NCBI GenBank assembly: GCA_020346185.1
Contig: CP070775.1
Location: 636,002-688,863 of the forward strand
Source of the DNA: Betaproteobacteria bacterium
GTDB lineage: Bacteria > Pseudomonadota > Gammaproteobacteria > Burkholderiales > Eutrophovitaceae
Reading direction: 5' to 3'
Length of the DNA: 52,862 nucleotides
The notes under the pieces are model-generated. The model searched no databases. It had not been told where the DNA came from and was given only the letters and a program-made list of their open reading frames with translations. A program made the position numbers and the translations under genes. This document shows, piece after piece, positions 46,745 to 52,862 of the stretch; within the stretch, counting starts at the first letter, position 1; every line of letters starts with the position of its first letter.

Positions 46745-47031
46745 ACAAGGCAGTGGCAGTCCGGGTTGTCTATCTGTTTCTGGCGCAGCGCTGCATTTCT
46801 GCCTTTATCGAGTGCGGAAGTCGCAAATATCGCTATGCTAGACTTCGGCGCCGGGACAGCTGCTGCGAGCGGTATCAGGCGATACCTAGAGCCTAGGACG
46901 CTTTGGCGACGACGGAAGCGAAGCTGCCTGGAGCGGGGAATGTTTGTGCTGACATGGTTTCGGGCGGTCGGTGCCCTGACACGAGCTGCGGTCATTGGAC
47001 TCGACGTCAGCTCCAATTTGCGGACGAGAAT
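46745..47031 (+). other. 287-bp gap before yebC
   Basis: No gene supported. It contains TATGCTAGACT (46834-46844), a possible -10 region without an obvious -35, and a small perfect hairpin GGTATC/GATACC (46871-46886) that would lie in the yebC leader. An open frame continues across the gap but lacks a ribosome site. Confidence 0.4.
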
Positions 47032-47760
47032 ATGGCAGGTCATAGCAAGTGGGCGAACATCAAGCATCGGAAGGCGGCTGCTGACGCAAAGCGCGGCAAG
47101 ATCTTCACCCGATTGATCAAGGAAATCACGGTTGCTTCCAGATTAGGCGGCCCCGAAGCTGATTCCAATCCGCGTCTGCGTCTGGCTGTGGACAAGGCAC
47201 TTGACAGCAACATGCCAAAGGACACGATCGAACGTGCCATCAAGAAAGGCTCGGGCGATCTTGCGGGCGTTGACTACGCGGAAATACGCTACGAGGGCTA
47301 CGGTATTGGTGGGGCGGCGGTGATGGTTGACTGCATGACTGACAATCGCACGCGCACCGTCGCTGACGTGCGTCATGTCTTTACCAAATACGGGGGGAAC
47401 CTTGGCACTGACGGCTCAGTCGCATTTCTGTTTCGGCACTGCGGTCAACTGGTGTTTGCGCCGGGAACGGATGAAGAGGCGGTGATGGAGGCGGCGCTCG
47501 ACGCCGGCGCCGAAGACGTTGTCGCCAACGATGATGGCTCGGTTGAGGTGATAACCGGGCCAGGTGATCTTTCCAGCGTTAAAGAAGCGCTTGAAGAAGC
47601 AGGCCTCGACGTGGAATATGCGGAGGTGACCTATAAGCCGACCATTGAAAATGTGCTCGAAGGCGATGATGCTGTCCGTATGCAAAAACTCCTTGATGCT
47701 CTGGAGGCGCTCGATGACGTGCAGGAGGTTTACACGACAGCGATGATCGATAGCGAATGA
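47032..47760 (+). CDS. yebC: YebC/PmpR-family protein (TACO1 family)
   Basis: 242-residue YebC-family protein; members act as transcription regulators or as translation factors for difficult peptides. It starts [23 protein letters not shown], unmistakable, and continues with [37 protein letters not shown] and an acidic C-terminus. The ATG 47032 is internal to a longer frame from 46903 that has no family similarity. It precedes ruvC as in many proteobacteria. Confidence 0.96.
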   Translation: MAGHSKWANIKHRKAAADAKRGKIFTRLIKEITVASRLGGPEADSNPRLRLAVDKALDSNMPKDTIERAIKKGSGDLAGVDYAEIRYEGYGIGGAAVMVDCMTDNRTRTVADVRHVFTKYGGNLGTDGSVAFLFRHCGQLVFAPGTDEEAVMEAALDAGAEDVVANDDGSVEVITGPGDLSSVKEALEEAGLDVEYAEVTYKPTIENVLEGDDAVRMQKLLDALEALDDVQEVYTTAMIDSE

Positions 47761-47813
47761 AAACGCAGTCACTGTGGCAGCGGTGAACCGCGAGGCGGGC
47801 TGCTGGAAACGAC

Positions 47814-48332
47814 ATGCGAATCCTCGGTATTGACCCAGGCTTGCGCGTAACTGGCTTCGGACTGGTTGAGCAGTCAGGCCGGAGCTTGGATTATGTGACG
47901 AGCGGGCGCATTCGCACGCCGGACGCGCAGTTGCCGGAGCGCATACAGGCGATTCTCGAGGGCCTGGAAGAGGTTATCTATCAAGAGTTGCCCGACCAGG
48001 TCGCCATCGAGAAGGTGTTCGTGAATGTCAACCCGCAGTCTACTTTGTTGCTTGGCCAGGCACGTGGTGCGGCCATCTGTGCTGCAGTTGGCAGGCGGTT
48101 GCCGGTCAGCGAGTACACGGCGTTACAGATCAAGCAGGCAGTGGTTGGTAACGGGCACGCCAAGAAGGAGCAGGTTCAAGAGATGGTGCGACGACTGCTC
48201 TCATTGCCGGCCGTGCCGGGCACCGATGCCGCCGACGCACTGGCTTGCGCCATTTGTCACGCCCACGGTGGTATGGGAATGGGCCCGCTGGCTACCGCGG
48301 GCTATCGGATGCGTCGCGGGAGACTCGTGTGA
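47814..48332 (+). CDS. ruvC: Holliday-junction resolvase RuvC
   Basis: 172-residue dimeric endonuclease that cuts Holliday junctions. The catalytic acids fall at Asp7 (GIDPG), Glu66 (AIEKVFV), Asp138 and Asp141 (GTDAADALA), matching the E. coli numbering. The ruvA start overlaps the last bases. No LexA-type SOS box was recognised upstream. Confidence 0.96.
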   Translation: MRILGIDPGLRVTGFGLVEQSGRSLDYVTSGRIRTPDAQLPERIQAILEGLEEVIYQELPDQVAIEKVFVNVNPQSTLLLGQARGAAICAAVGRRLPVSEYTALQIKQAVVGNGHAKKEQVQEMVRRLLSLPAVPGTDAADALACAICHAHGGMGMGPLATAGYRMRRGRLV

Positions 48333-48910
48333 TTGGCCGCCTGACCGGGATTCTGCTCGAAAAACGACCGCCGATGATCGCGCTCGATGTGCAAGGCGTG
48401 GCCTATGAACTCGACGTGCCGATGAGTACGCTTTACCAGCTGCCGGCAACCGGCAACAAGATGACACTTTTTACCCACCTTGTTGTCCGCGACGACGCTC
48501 ACCTATTGTACGGCTTTGCTACAGACGACGAGCGGCAGCTGTTTCGTCAGTTGCTGCGGGTCAGTGGAGTGGGGGCGCGTACCGCGCTCGCTGTTCTGTC
48601 CGGGCTGTCAGTGGCCGAACTGCATCAGACTGTTGCCACGCAGGATGCCTCGCGCCTTACTGTCGTACCCGGGATCGGAAAAAAAACCGCCGAGCGACTT
48701 ATGCTTGAGCTCAAAGACCGGCTGACCGGGCTCATTCAGACTGAACAATCAGCGGTTGTATCGAAGGCGCGCGGCGACGCACTGCGTGCGCTCCTTGCAC
48801 TTGGCTATAGCGAAAAGGAAGCTAACGCAGCTTTGTCGGAAGTGTCCAAGGAGTTAACCGTCTCGGAGGCGATTCGTCACGCGCTCAAACAGTTGTCAAA
48901 ATCCTCGTGA
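48329..48910 (+). CDS. ruvA: Holliday-junction branch-migration protein RuvA
   Basis: 193-residue DNA-binding subunit that tetramerises on junctions and loads RuvB. It starts (GTG) [31 protein letters not shown], has the helix-hairpin-helix units [17 protein letters not shown] and [16 protein letters not shown], and a C-terminal UBA-like domain III for RuvB contact (about 145-193). GTG 48329 overlaps the ruvC stop; the longer frame from 48245 is rejected. Confidence 0.95.
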   Translation: MIGRLTGILLEKRPPMIALDVQGVAYELDVPMSTLYQLPATGNKMTLFTHLVVRDDAHLLYGFATDDERQLFRQLLRVSGVGARTALAVLSGLSVAELHQTVATQDASRLTVVPGIGKKTAERLMLELKDRLTGLIQTEQSAVVSKARGDALRALLALGYSEKEANAALSEVSKELTVSEAIRHALKQLSKSS

Positions 48911-49084
48911 GTACTAATCGTCTATTGCGGTGAGGGTGGGCGAGAAATATCGACTGCGCCATTTTCTGCAGAGTCTTTCGCTCACGCAGCTTTCGATCAA
49001 ACTGCGGTCGTTAACGCTGTTGTGACATGCCTGTCGCCGCGCGGTGACACCCATGTTCAAATAAAGCATCCCTGCAAAGAAACG

Positions 49085-49114
49085 TGTTACGCGGCCAAGC
49101 GCCTAGGATATAAT
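49085..49114 (+). promoter_or_regulatory. Candidate promoter of the orphan gene between ruvA and ruvB
   Basis: Perfect -10 TATAAT at 49109-49114 with a weak -35 (TGTTAC at 49085-49090, 18-bp spacer). It begins a leader of about 90 nt before ATG 49211 and gives the ruv cluster an internal start that could also supply ruvB. Confidence 0.5.
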
Positions 49115-49126
49115 TTGCCAAAATTT

Positions 49127-49205
49127 CATCGATGCTTCCGTCTCTGGGAACGGAAACATAGGGTGAGTTGCGCAGGGCGGGCTCGCCGCGATGAGGAGAC
49201 AACGG
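49127..49205 (+). promoter_or_regulatory. Structured 5' leader with possible Shine-Dalgarno sequestration
   Basis: CATCG (49127-49131) can close with CGATG (49189-49193) around two hairpins: TTCCGT/ACGGAA (49136-49141 with 49150-49155) and GGCG/CGCC (49176-49179 with 49184-49187). An exclusive alternative pairs CCGTCTCT (49138-49145) with GGAGA (49195-49199, one G-T pair) plus CGG (49203-49205), which would cover the AGGAG ribosome site. It matches no riboswitch class I know. Found by eye only. Confidence 0.35.
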
Positions 49206-49210
49206 GCTAA

Positions 49211-49600
49211 ATGCGGGCAGTTTCTTCGACAGTAGTCATCGCAATTTTCTTCTGGCCATTTTGTCTGTTTGCCTTCGTTGCCGGCCAATCTAATACAAAA
49301 ATCCAAGAGTTGATCGCGTTGCACTATCTCGACACAACCGTGTCAATTCGACACTGCTATATCAAGCAGTATTCGCTTGTTTCGGTACGATCGTATCTTG
49401 GAAAGCTCGGGCTTGACGAGCAATCGGACAACAGCTGGCAACCTGATGCCCCCTGGTGGCTGCCAACGGAGCGGCTGCGGCTCGCCAGCATTATGCAAGA
49501 GGTCGATCGCCATTTTTCCAGTGCGGATGGGTTGCGACCGGGCGAGGTGCAGCTGGATGGAGGCATAGTGCGGCCATTTTTTGGAGGGGCTCGAGCGTGA
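49211..49600 (+). CDS. Small exported or membrane protein of unknown function inside the ruv cluster
   Basis: 129 residues, not recognised. The N-terminus is a hydrophobic helix (about 6-24, VVIAIFFWPFCLFAFVAG), a signal peptide or anchor. The remainder is soluble and mixed, with HYLDTTVSIRHCYIKQYSL (one Cys), a Trp/Pro stretch (SWQPDAPWWLPTERLRLA) and a C-terminus LDGGIVRPFFGG. AGGAG lies 12 nt before the ATG, a long spacing. It has its own promoter candidate and leader, and 46 bp separate it from ruvB. It could be a lineage-specific gene; coding is supported by the frame and signal-like start, not by homology. Confidence 0.5.
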   Translation: MRAVSSTVVIAIFFWPFCLFAFVAGQSNTKIQELIALHYLDTTVSIRHCYIKQYSLVSVRSYLGKLGLDEQSDNSWQPDAPWWLPTERLRLASIMQEVDRHFSSADGLRPGEVQLDGGIVRPFFGGARA

Positions 49601-49646
49601 ATCGGCTTGACGTTCTCTGCTTGCGCGAAACTTTGTCACCGCAGTA

Positions 49647-50687
49647 ATGATCGAGACTGATCGTCTCATCGCTCCAGCGCCAGTTTCTTCTGACGAAGAG
49701 ATGATGGAACGGGCGCTACGCCCAAAGCAGCTCGATCATTACGTGGGGCAGGAAAAGATCCGCTCCCAGCTTGGGATCTTTATCGAGGCGGCGCGTCGAC
49801 GGCGGGAAGCCCTGGACCACGTACTGTTGTTCGGCCCTCCGGGACTCGGCAAGACGACGCTGGCGCACATCGTCGGGCGCGAGATGGGCGTCAATGTGCG
49901 CCAGACCTCGGGGCCGGTACTCGAACGTCCAGGCGACCTCGCCGCCTTGTTGACGAATCTCGAGCCCAATGACGTGCTGTTCATTGACGAGATTCATCGA
50001 TTGTCGCCAGCGGTAGAAGAGATCCTCTACCCGGCACTCGAGGACTACCAACTCGATATCGTGATTGGCGAAGGCCCAGCAGCGCGATCGGTGAAGCTAG
50101 ACCTGCCGCCGTTTACTTTGGTTGGTGCAACTACCCGCGCCGGCATGCTGACAAATCCGCTGCGAGATCGTTTTGGGATCGTTGCCCGGCTGGAGTTTTA
50201 CACGGCCGAAGAATTACAGCAGATCGTGCGGCGGTCGGCGGGACTGCTAAAAGTGGAAATCAGTCACGCGGGAGCAGTGGAGATTGCGTCGCGCTCACGT
50301 GGTACGCCTCGCGTCGCCAACCGCTTGCTGCGGCGTGTCCGCGACTATGCCGAGGTGAAAGCTAGCGGCAGGGTGGATCGCGAGACGGCACATGCGGCGC
50401 TTGGCATGCTAGACGTTGACGTGCTCGGGCTTGATGTCATGGATCGAAAACTGTTGCTGGCGATCATGGAGAAGTTCAACGGAGGTCCGGTTGGAATCGA
50501 TAACCTGGCCGCCGCGATCGGTGAGGCTCGCGACACCATCGAAGATGTACTAGAGCCGTTTCTGATCCAGCAGGGGTATCTGCAGCGAACACCACGTGGT
50601 CGCATCGCAACGGCAGTGACCTACCGCCATTTTGGACTATGTGCACCGGCATCCGGAGCCAGCGGCGAATTATGGCAGGAGAGTTGA
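49647..50687 (+). CDS. ruvB: Holliday-junction branch-migration ATPase RuvB
   Basis: 346-residue AAA+ hexameric motor. Walker A is GPPGLGKTT (from residue 63), Walker [11 protein letters not shown], sensor [19 protein letters not shown], arginine finger region in [21 protein letters not shown], and a winged-helix C-terminus [32 protein letters not shown] is a common betaproteobacterial RuvB start. It is separated from ruvA by 736 bp holding an orphan gene, unusual for ruvAB. Confidence 0.96.
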   Translation: MIETDRLIAPAPVSSDEEMMERALRPKQLDHYVGQEKIRSQLGIFIEAARRRREALDHVLLFGPPGLGKTTLAHIVGREMGVNVRQTSGPVLERPGDLAALLTNLEPNDVLFIDEIHRLSPAVEEILYPALEDYQLDIVIGEGPAARSVKLDLPPFTLVGATTRAGMLTNPLRDRFGIVARLEFYTAEELQQIVRRSAGLLKVEISHAGAVEIASRSRGTPRVANRLLRRVRDYAEVKASGRVDRETAHAALGMLDVDVLGLDVMDRKLLLAIMEKFNGGPVGIDNLAAAIGEARDTIEDVLEPFLIQQGYLQRTPRGRIATAVTYRHFGLCAPASGASGELWQES

Positions 50688-50688
50688 G

Positions 50689-51120
50689 ATCGCTTTCTCG
50701 ATCGCTATTCGGGTTTACTTCCATGACACTGATGCCGGCGAAGTTGTGTACCACGGTACTTACCTGAATTTTTTGGAACGGGCACGGACCGAGTGGCTTC
50801 GCCATCTCGGATTTGAACAGCAACAGCTCAAACACCAATTTGGCGTATTGTTCGTTGTGCGTGGCATCGAACTCAAGTTTGTGCGCCCGGCTCGGCTCGA
50901 CGACCTGGTCAACGTGAGTGTTGCCATAACGCAGCTTGGTCGTGCGCAGATGACTCTTTTGCAAGAGGTGAGTTGCCACGGCACGACATTAGTGCTCGCA
51001 AGAGTCAATCTGGCTTGTGTCGCGAGCGGGAATTTTCGTCCGCAACCTTTGCCAGAGGAGATCGGCGCGGCGCTGAGCAAAGCTAATGACATCAACAATA
51101 TCATGAGGGAATCAAAGTAA
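50689..51120 (+). CDS. ybgC: Tol-Pal-associated acyl-CoA thioesterase YbgC
   Basis: Hotdog-fold thioesterase encoded before tolQ. The body RVYFHDTDAGEVVYHGTYLNFLERARTEWL has the catalytic Asp and the family signature, then KFVRPARLDDLVNV. The start is unusual: ATC 50689 lies 7 nt after a strong AGGAG (50677-50681) and gives the normal N-terminal length, while no ATG, GTG or TTG is in frame there. Nearest canonical starts are GTG 50641 and TTG 50632, inside ruvB and without a ribosome site. I take ATC as the most likely start (inference); a sequence error is possible. Its stop overlaps tolQ (TAATG). Confidence 0.75.
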   Translation: MAFSIAIRVYFHDTDAGEVVYHGTYLNFLERARTEWLRHLGFEQQQLKHQFGVLFVVRGIELKFVRPARLDDLVNVSVAITQLGRAQMTLLQEVSCHGTTLVLARVNLACVASGNFRPQPLPEEIGAALSKANDINNIMRESK

Positions 51121-51836
51121 TGACCGTCAGCGAAGATATGTCACTGCTGTCTTTGATCACCAATGCCAGTGTGCTCGTGCAATTGGTTATGGCATTGCTA
51201 TTGGGGATGTCGCTGGTGTCGTGGTGGTTTATTTTTCGGAAGACGTTTGTGGTGCGGGACGCGCTGCGCCGCGCCGACGAGTTCGAGCGCAGCTTCTGGA
51301 GTGGTGCCGACTTGGGCACGCTGTACCAGGCGGCAAGCCGCAAGGACGCCGGAAGTCTGGAACGGATATTTGAGTCCGGATTTCGCGAGTTCGTAAAGTT
51401 ACGCAAGCAGCAGGGTATTGGTTTACCCGTGTTGATGGACGGAACGCGCCGGGCTATGCGCGCCACCTATCAGCGTGAACTCGACTATCTTGAATCGCAC
51501 TTGTCTTATCTGGCAACGGTCGGATCGGTGAGCCCTTATATAGGACTGTTCGGGACGGTTTGGGGCATCATGAACGCATTTCGTGGCCTGGCAAATGTTG
51601 GCCAGGCCACACTTGCTCAAGTCGCACCTGGAATCGCTGAAGCGCTGGTTGCAACTGCCATGGGTTTGTTCGCAGCAATACCTGCGGTGGTCGCGTTCAA
51701 TCATTACGTTCGCCACATCGAGCGCTTATCGACACGTTACGAAAGTTTCATGGAAGAGTTCTCGAACATTCTCCAACGGCAGGTGAATTTGCCCTCCATG
51801 CAACAGGGCTCCGACATGGAATGGGAAGATAGCTGA
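51120..51836 (+). CDS. tolQ: Tol-Pal inner-membrane protein TolQ
   Basis: 238-residue, three-helix proton-channel subunit that energises TolA with TolR. Helix 1 is at about 17-38 (LVQLVMALLLGMSLVSWWFIF), helices 2 and 3 at about 137-158 and 172-193 (SPYIGLFGTVWGIMNAF and GIAEALVATAMGLFAAIPAVVAFN), the MotA/TolQ/ExbB signature. The cytoplasmic loop lies between them. It is coupled to ybgC. Confidence 0.95.
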   Translation: MTVSEDMSLLSLITNASVLVQLVMALLLGMSLVSWWFIFRKTFVVRDALRRADEFERSFWSGADLGTLYQAASRKDAGSLERIFESGFREFVKLRKQQGIGLPVLMDGTRRAMRATYQRELDYLESHLSYLATVGSVSPYIGLFGTVWGIMNAFRGLANVGQATLAQVAPGIAEALVATAMGLFAAIPAVVAFNHYVRHIERLSTRYESFMEEFSNILQRQVNLPSMQQGSDMEWEDS

Positions 51837-51837
51837 T

Positions 51838-52254
51838 ATGGCGGTACGTCGACAACGCCGGCTCATGAACCAGATCAATGTGGTGCCATACATCGACGTC
51901 ATGTTGGTTCTTTTGGTCATCTTTATGGTGACGGCTCCCCTGCTCAATCCCGGCGTCGTTGAGCTGCCAACGATCGGCGAGGCATCGCGACCACCGGTTC
52001 GGCCACTCGAGGTCACTATTCGTGCCGACGGCACACTCTCTTATATCGACCGTGAACATTCGCGTGCGTCGCGTGCCGTTTCCAAGCAGGAACTTGGCGA
52101 GGTGATTCAGTCCAAGCAGGAGGAGAAGCCGGAACAGCCGGTTCTCATTTCTGCGGACAAAAGCGTCCGCTATGAAAAGGTGATGGAAGTGATGGATCTG
52201 CTGCAGAAGTTGCAGGTGCGGCGGGTTGGACTCATGGCGGTGCCGGCACGCTGA
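51838..52254 (+). CDS. tolR: Tol-Pal inner-membrane protein TolR
   Basis: 138-residue ExbD/TolR-family protein. The single membrane helix NVVPYIDVMLVLLVIFMVTAP holds the essential proton-carrying Asp20 (E. coli Asp23), followed by a periplasmic domain with LPTIGEA and VLISADKSVRYEKVMEVMDLLQKLQVRRVGL, the usual C-terminal peptidoglycan-binding part. The tolA start overlaps its stop. Confidence 0.95.
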   Translation: MAVRRQRRLMNQINVVPYIDVMLVLLVIFMVTAPLLNPGVVELPTIGEASRPPVRPLEVTIRADGTLSYIDREHSRASRAVSKQELGEVIQSKQEEKPEQPVLISADKSVRYEKVMEVMDLLQKLQVRRVGLMAVPAR

Positions 52255-52862
52255 TGCGCATGGTACCTGAGCCGGGACGAGTGGTTTCAGGTCTGCTCGC
52301 CGTCCTCGTTCACGCCCTTTTTTTTGGCTTGCTGTTCTTTGGCATCAGTTGGCAGAAGGATCCGATCAATCCGGTTTTTGTCGAGTACTGGGAGGCCGCT
52401 CCGTCCGAAGCAAAGGCAGAGCCGAAGCCGGCGCCAAAAGTTGAACCTAAGCCGGAACCTAAGCCGGAACCTAAGCCGGTCAGACGCGAAGTGCCTCCCG
52501 ACAAGCAACAACCAGAGCGTGCCAAACCCGAGCTGGTACCGACGCAGGCGGCGGTTGAACCGCCAAGACCGTCGGCCAAGCCGGCCCCGGCTGCGCCGTT
52601 GGCTGAGCCTCCAGCGCCGCGCCCGGTGGATATCGAGTTGAAAGAAAAACAGCGTAAAGAGCGTGAAGCAGAACTGAGGCGTCAGGAGCAGTTGAAGGCT
52701 GCCGAGGAAGAAAAACTGCGCCTCGCCGAAGCGCAACGGTTTAAGGAGGAAGAGGAAAAGCGCCGGCTCGAAGAAGAGAAAAAGCGGGCCGAGGAAGAGA
52801 AGCGCCGGCTCGAAGAGGAGAAAAAGCGCGCCGAGGAAGAGAAGCGCCGGCTCGAAGAGGAG
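52254..52862 (+). CDS. tolA: Tol-Pal protein TolA, 5' part cut by the window end
   Basis: 203 codons with no stop before the window end. One N-terminal membrane helix (about 12-33, SGLLAVLVHALFFGLLFFG) begins the protein, then the periplasmic linker: a Pro/Lys/Glu stretch with EPKP repeats (about 60-80), an Ala/Pro segment, and a Lys/Arg/Glu/Ala coiled coil from about 125 with a 14-residue repeat KRRLEEEKKRAEEE. TolA connects TolQR to Pal through its C-terminal domain, not in the window. ATG 52254 overlaps the tolR stop (TGATG). Confidence 0.9.
   Translation, partial: MRMVPEPGRVVSGLLAVLVHALFFGLLFFGISWQKDPINPVFVEYWEAAPSEAKAEPKPAPKVEPKPEPKPEPKPVRREVPPDKQQPERAKPELVPTQAAVEPPRPSAKPAPAAPLAEPPAPRPVDIELKEKQRKEREAELRRQEQLKAAEEEKLRLAEAQRFKEEEEKRRLEEEKKRAEEEKRRLEEEKKRAEEEKRRLEEE
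52443..52478 (+). repeat. Three exact 12-bp tandem repeats in tolA
   Basis: Unit GAACCTAAGCCG, three consecutive copies (52443, 52455, 52467), encoding Glu-Pro-Lys-Pro. Such in-frame repeats can vary in number by slippage without breaking the frame. Confidence 0.9.
52758..52862 (+). repeat. 42-bp tandem repeat in the tolA coiled coil
   Basis: Near-identical units of 42 bp start at 52758, 52800 and 52842, the last cut by the window end. Each encodes KRRLEEEKKRAEEE, two heptads, so repeat gain or loss would keep both frame and coiled-coil register. Confidence 0.85.

Noticed and set aside
46930..47031. A frame before yebC reads [10 protein letters not shown], like the start of a PilM-type protein.
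   Set aside because: The similarity is about ten residues, the frame has no ribosome site and continues into yebC in another frame without family features; chance is the simplest explanation.
47761..47813. LexA (SOS) box before ruvC.
   Set aside because: CTGT occurs, but no CTGT-N8-ACAG is found here or in the yebC leader.
49127..49210. c-di-GMP (GEMM), cobalamin or other known riboswitch before the orphan gene.
   Set aside because: The conserved core sequences of these classes are absent; only generic stems are seen.

Overview
The window is a chromosomal stretch of a GC-rich Gram-negative proteobacterium. Gene content and order fit a betaproteobacterium best: DUF2244-coxB-coxA-small protein-ctaG-DUF2970-coxC, then DUF2909/surf1/ctaA/ctaB/SCO; ftsY-ftsE-ftsX-rpoH; rsmD-coaD-ferredoxin; TPR lipoprotein-lolB-ispE-tRNA-Gln-prs-rplY-pth-ychF; yebC-ruvCAB-ybgC-tolQRA. 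This assignment is inference from synteny; the genus cannot be named. I see no insertion sequence, phage, CRISPR array or rRNA.

Layout. (1) 1-14336: an MSHA-type type IV pilus locus, all on +. A major pilin, prepilin-like minor subunits (MshC, D, O, P) and the giant adhesin-like MshQ come first. The assembly block follows: PilM-like MshI, PilN-like, MshJ (PilO-like), MshK (PilP-like), secretin MshL, ATPase MshM and TPR protein MshN. The traffic ATPase MshE and platform protein MshG are absent and presumably lie left of the window. (2) 14376-17178: comF on -, then bioB-bioC on +. (3) 17358-26765: a complete aa3/caa3-type cytochrome c oxidase region with heme A synthesis (ctaA, ctaB), copper delivery (ctaG, SCO, a second SCO-like protein), surf1 and several tiny membrane proteins, one only 39 residues. 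(4) 26831-30370 on -: ftsY-ftsE-ftsX-rpoH. The heat-shock sigma gene is preceded by a near-perfect CIRCE (HrcA operator). (5) 30555-34621 on +: two M16 peptidase-family proteins, rsmD, coaD and a YfhL-type ferredoxin. (6) 34739-39486 on -: a gliding-type ABC exporter set (ATPase, permease, GldG-like, DUF4340) with mutM at its end. (7) 39711-48910 on +: TPR lipoprotein, lolB, ispE, tRNA-Gln, prs, rplY, pth, ychF, yebC, ruvC, ruvA. (8) 48911-52862 on +: an orphan small secreted or membrane protein with its own promoter and a structured leader, then ruvB, ybgC, tolQ, tolR and the 5' part of tolA, cut by the window end.

Genes are tightly packed, with many ATGA overlaps and a recurrent TTGA overlap in which TTG starts the next gene. 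Most of the window is conserved housekeeping. I found no clearly new multi-gene system. The points most worth following are the CIRCE/promoter overlay at rpoH, the leader and orphan gene inside the ruv cluster, the apparent AUC start of ybgC, the second SCO-like protein, and the 39-residue oxidase assembly protein.
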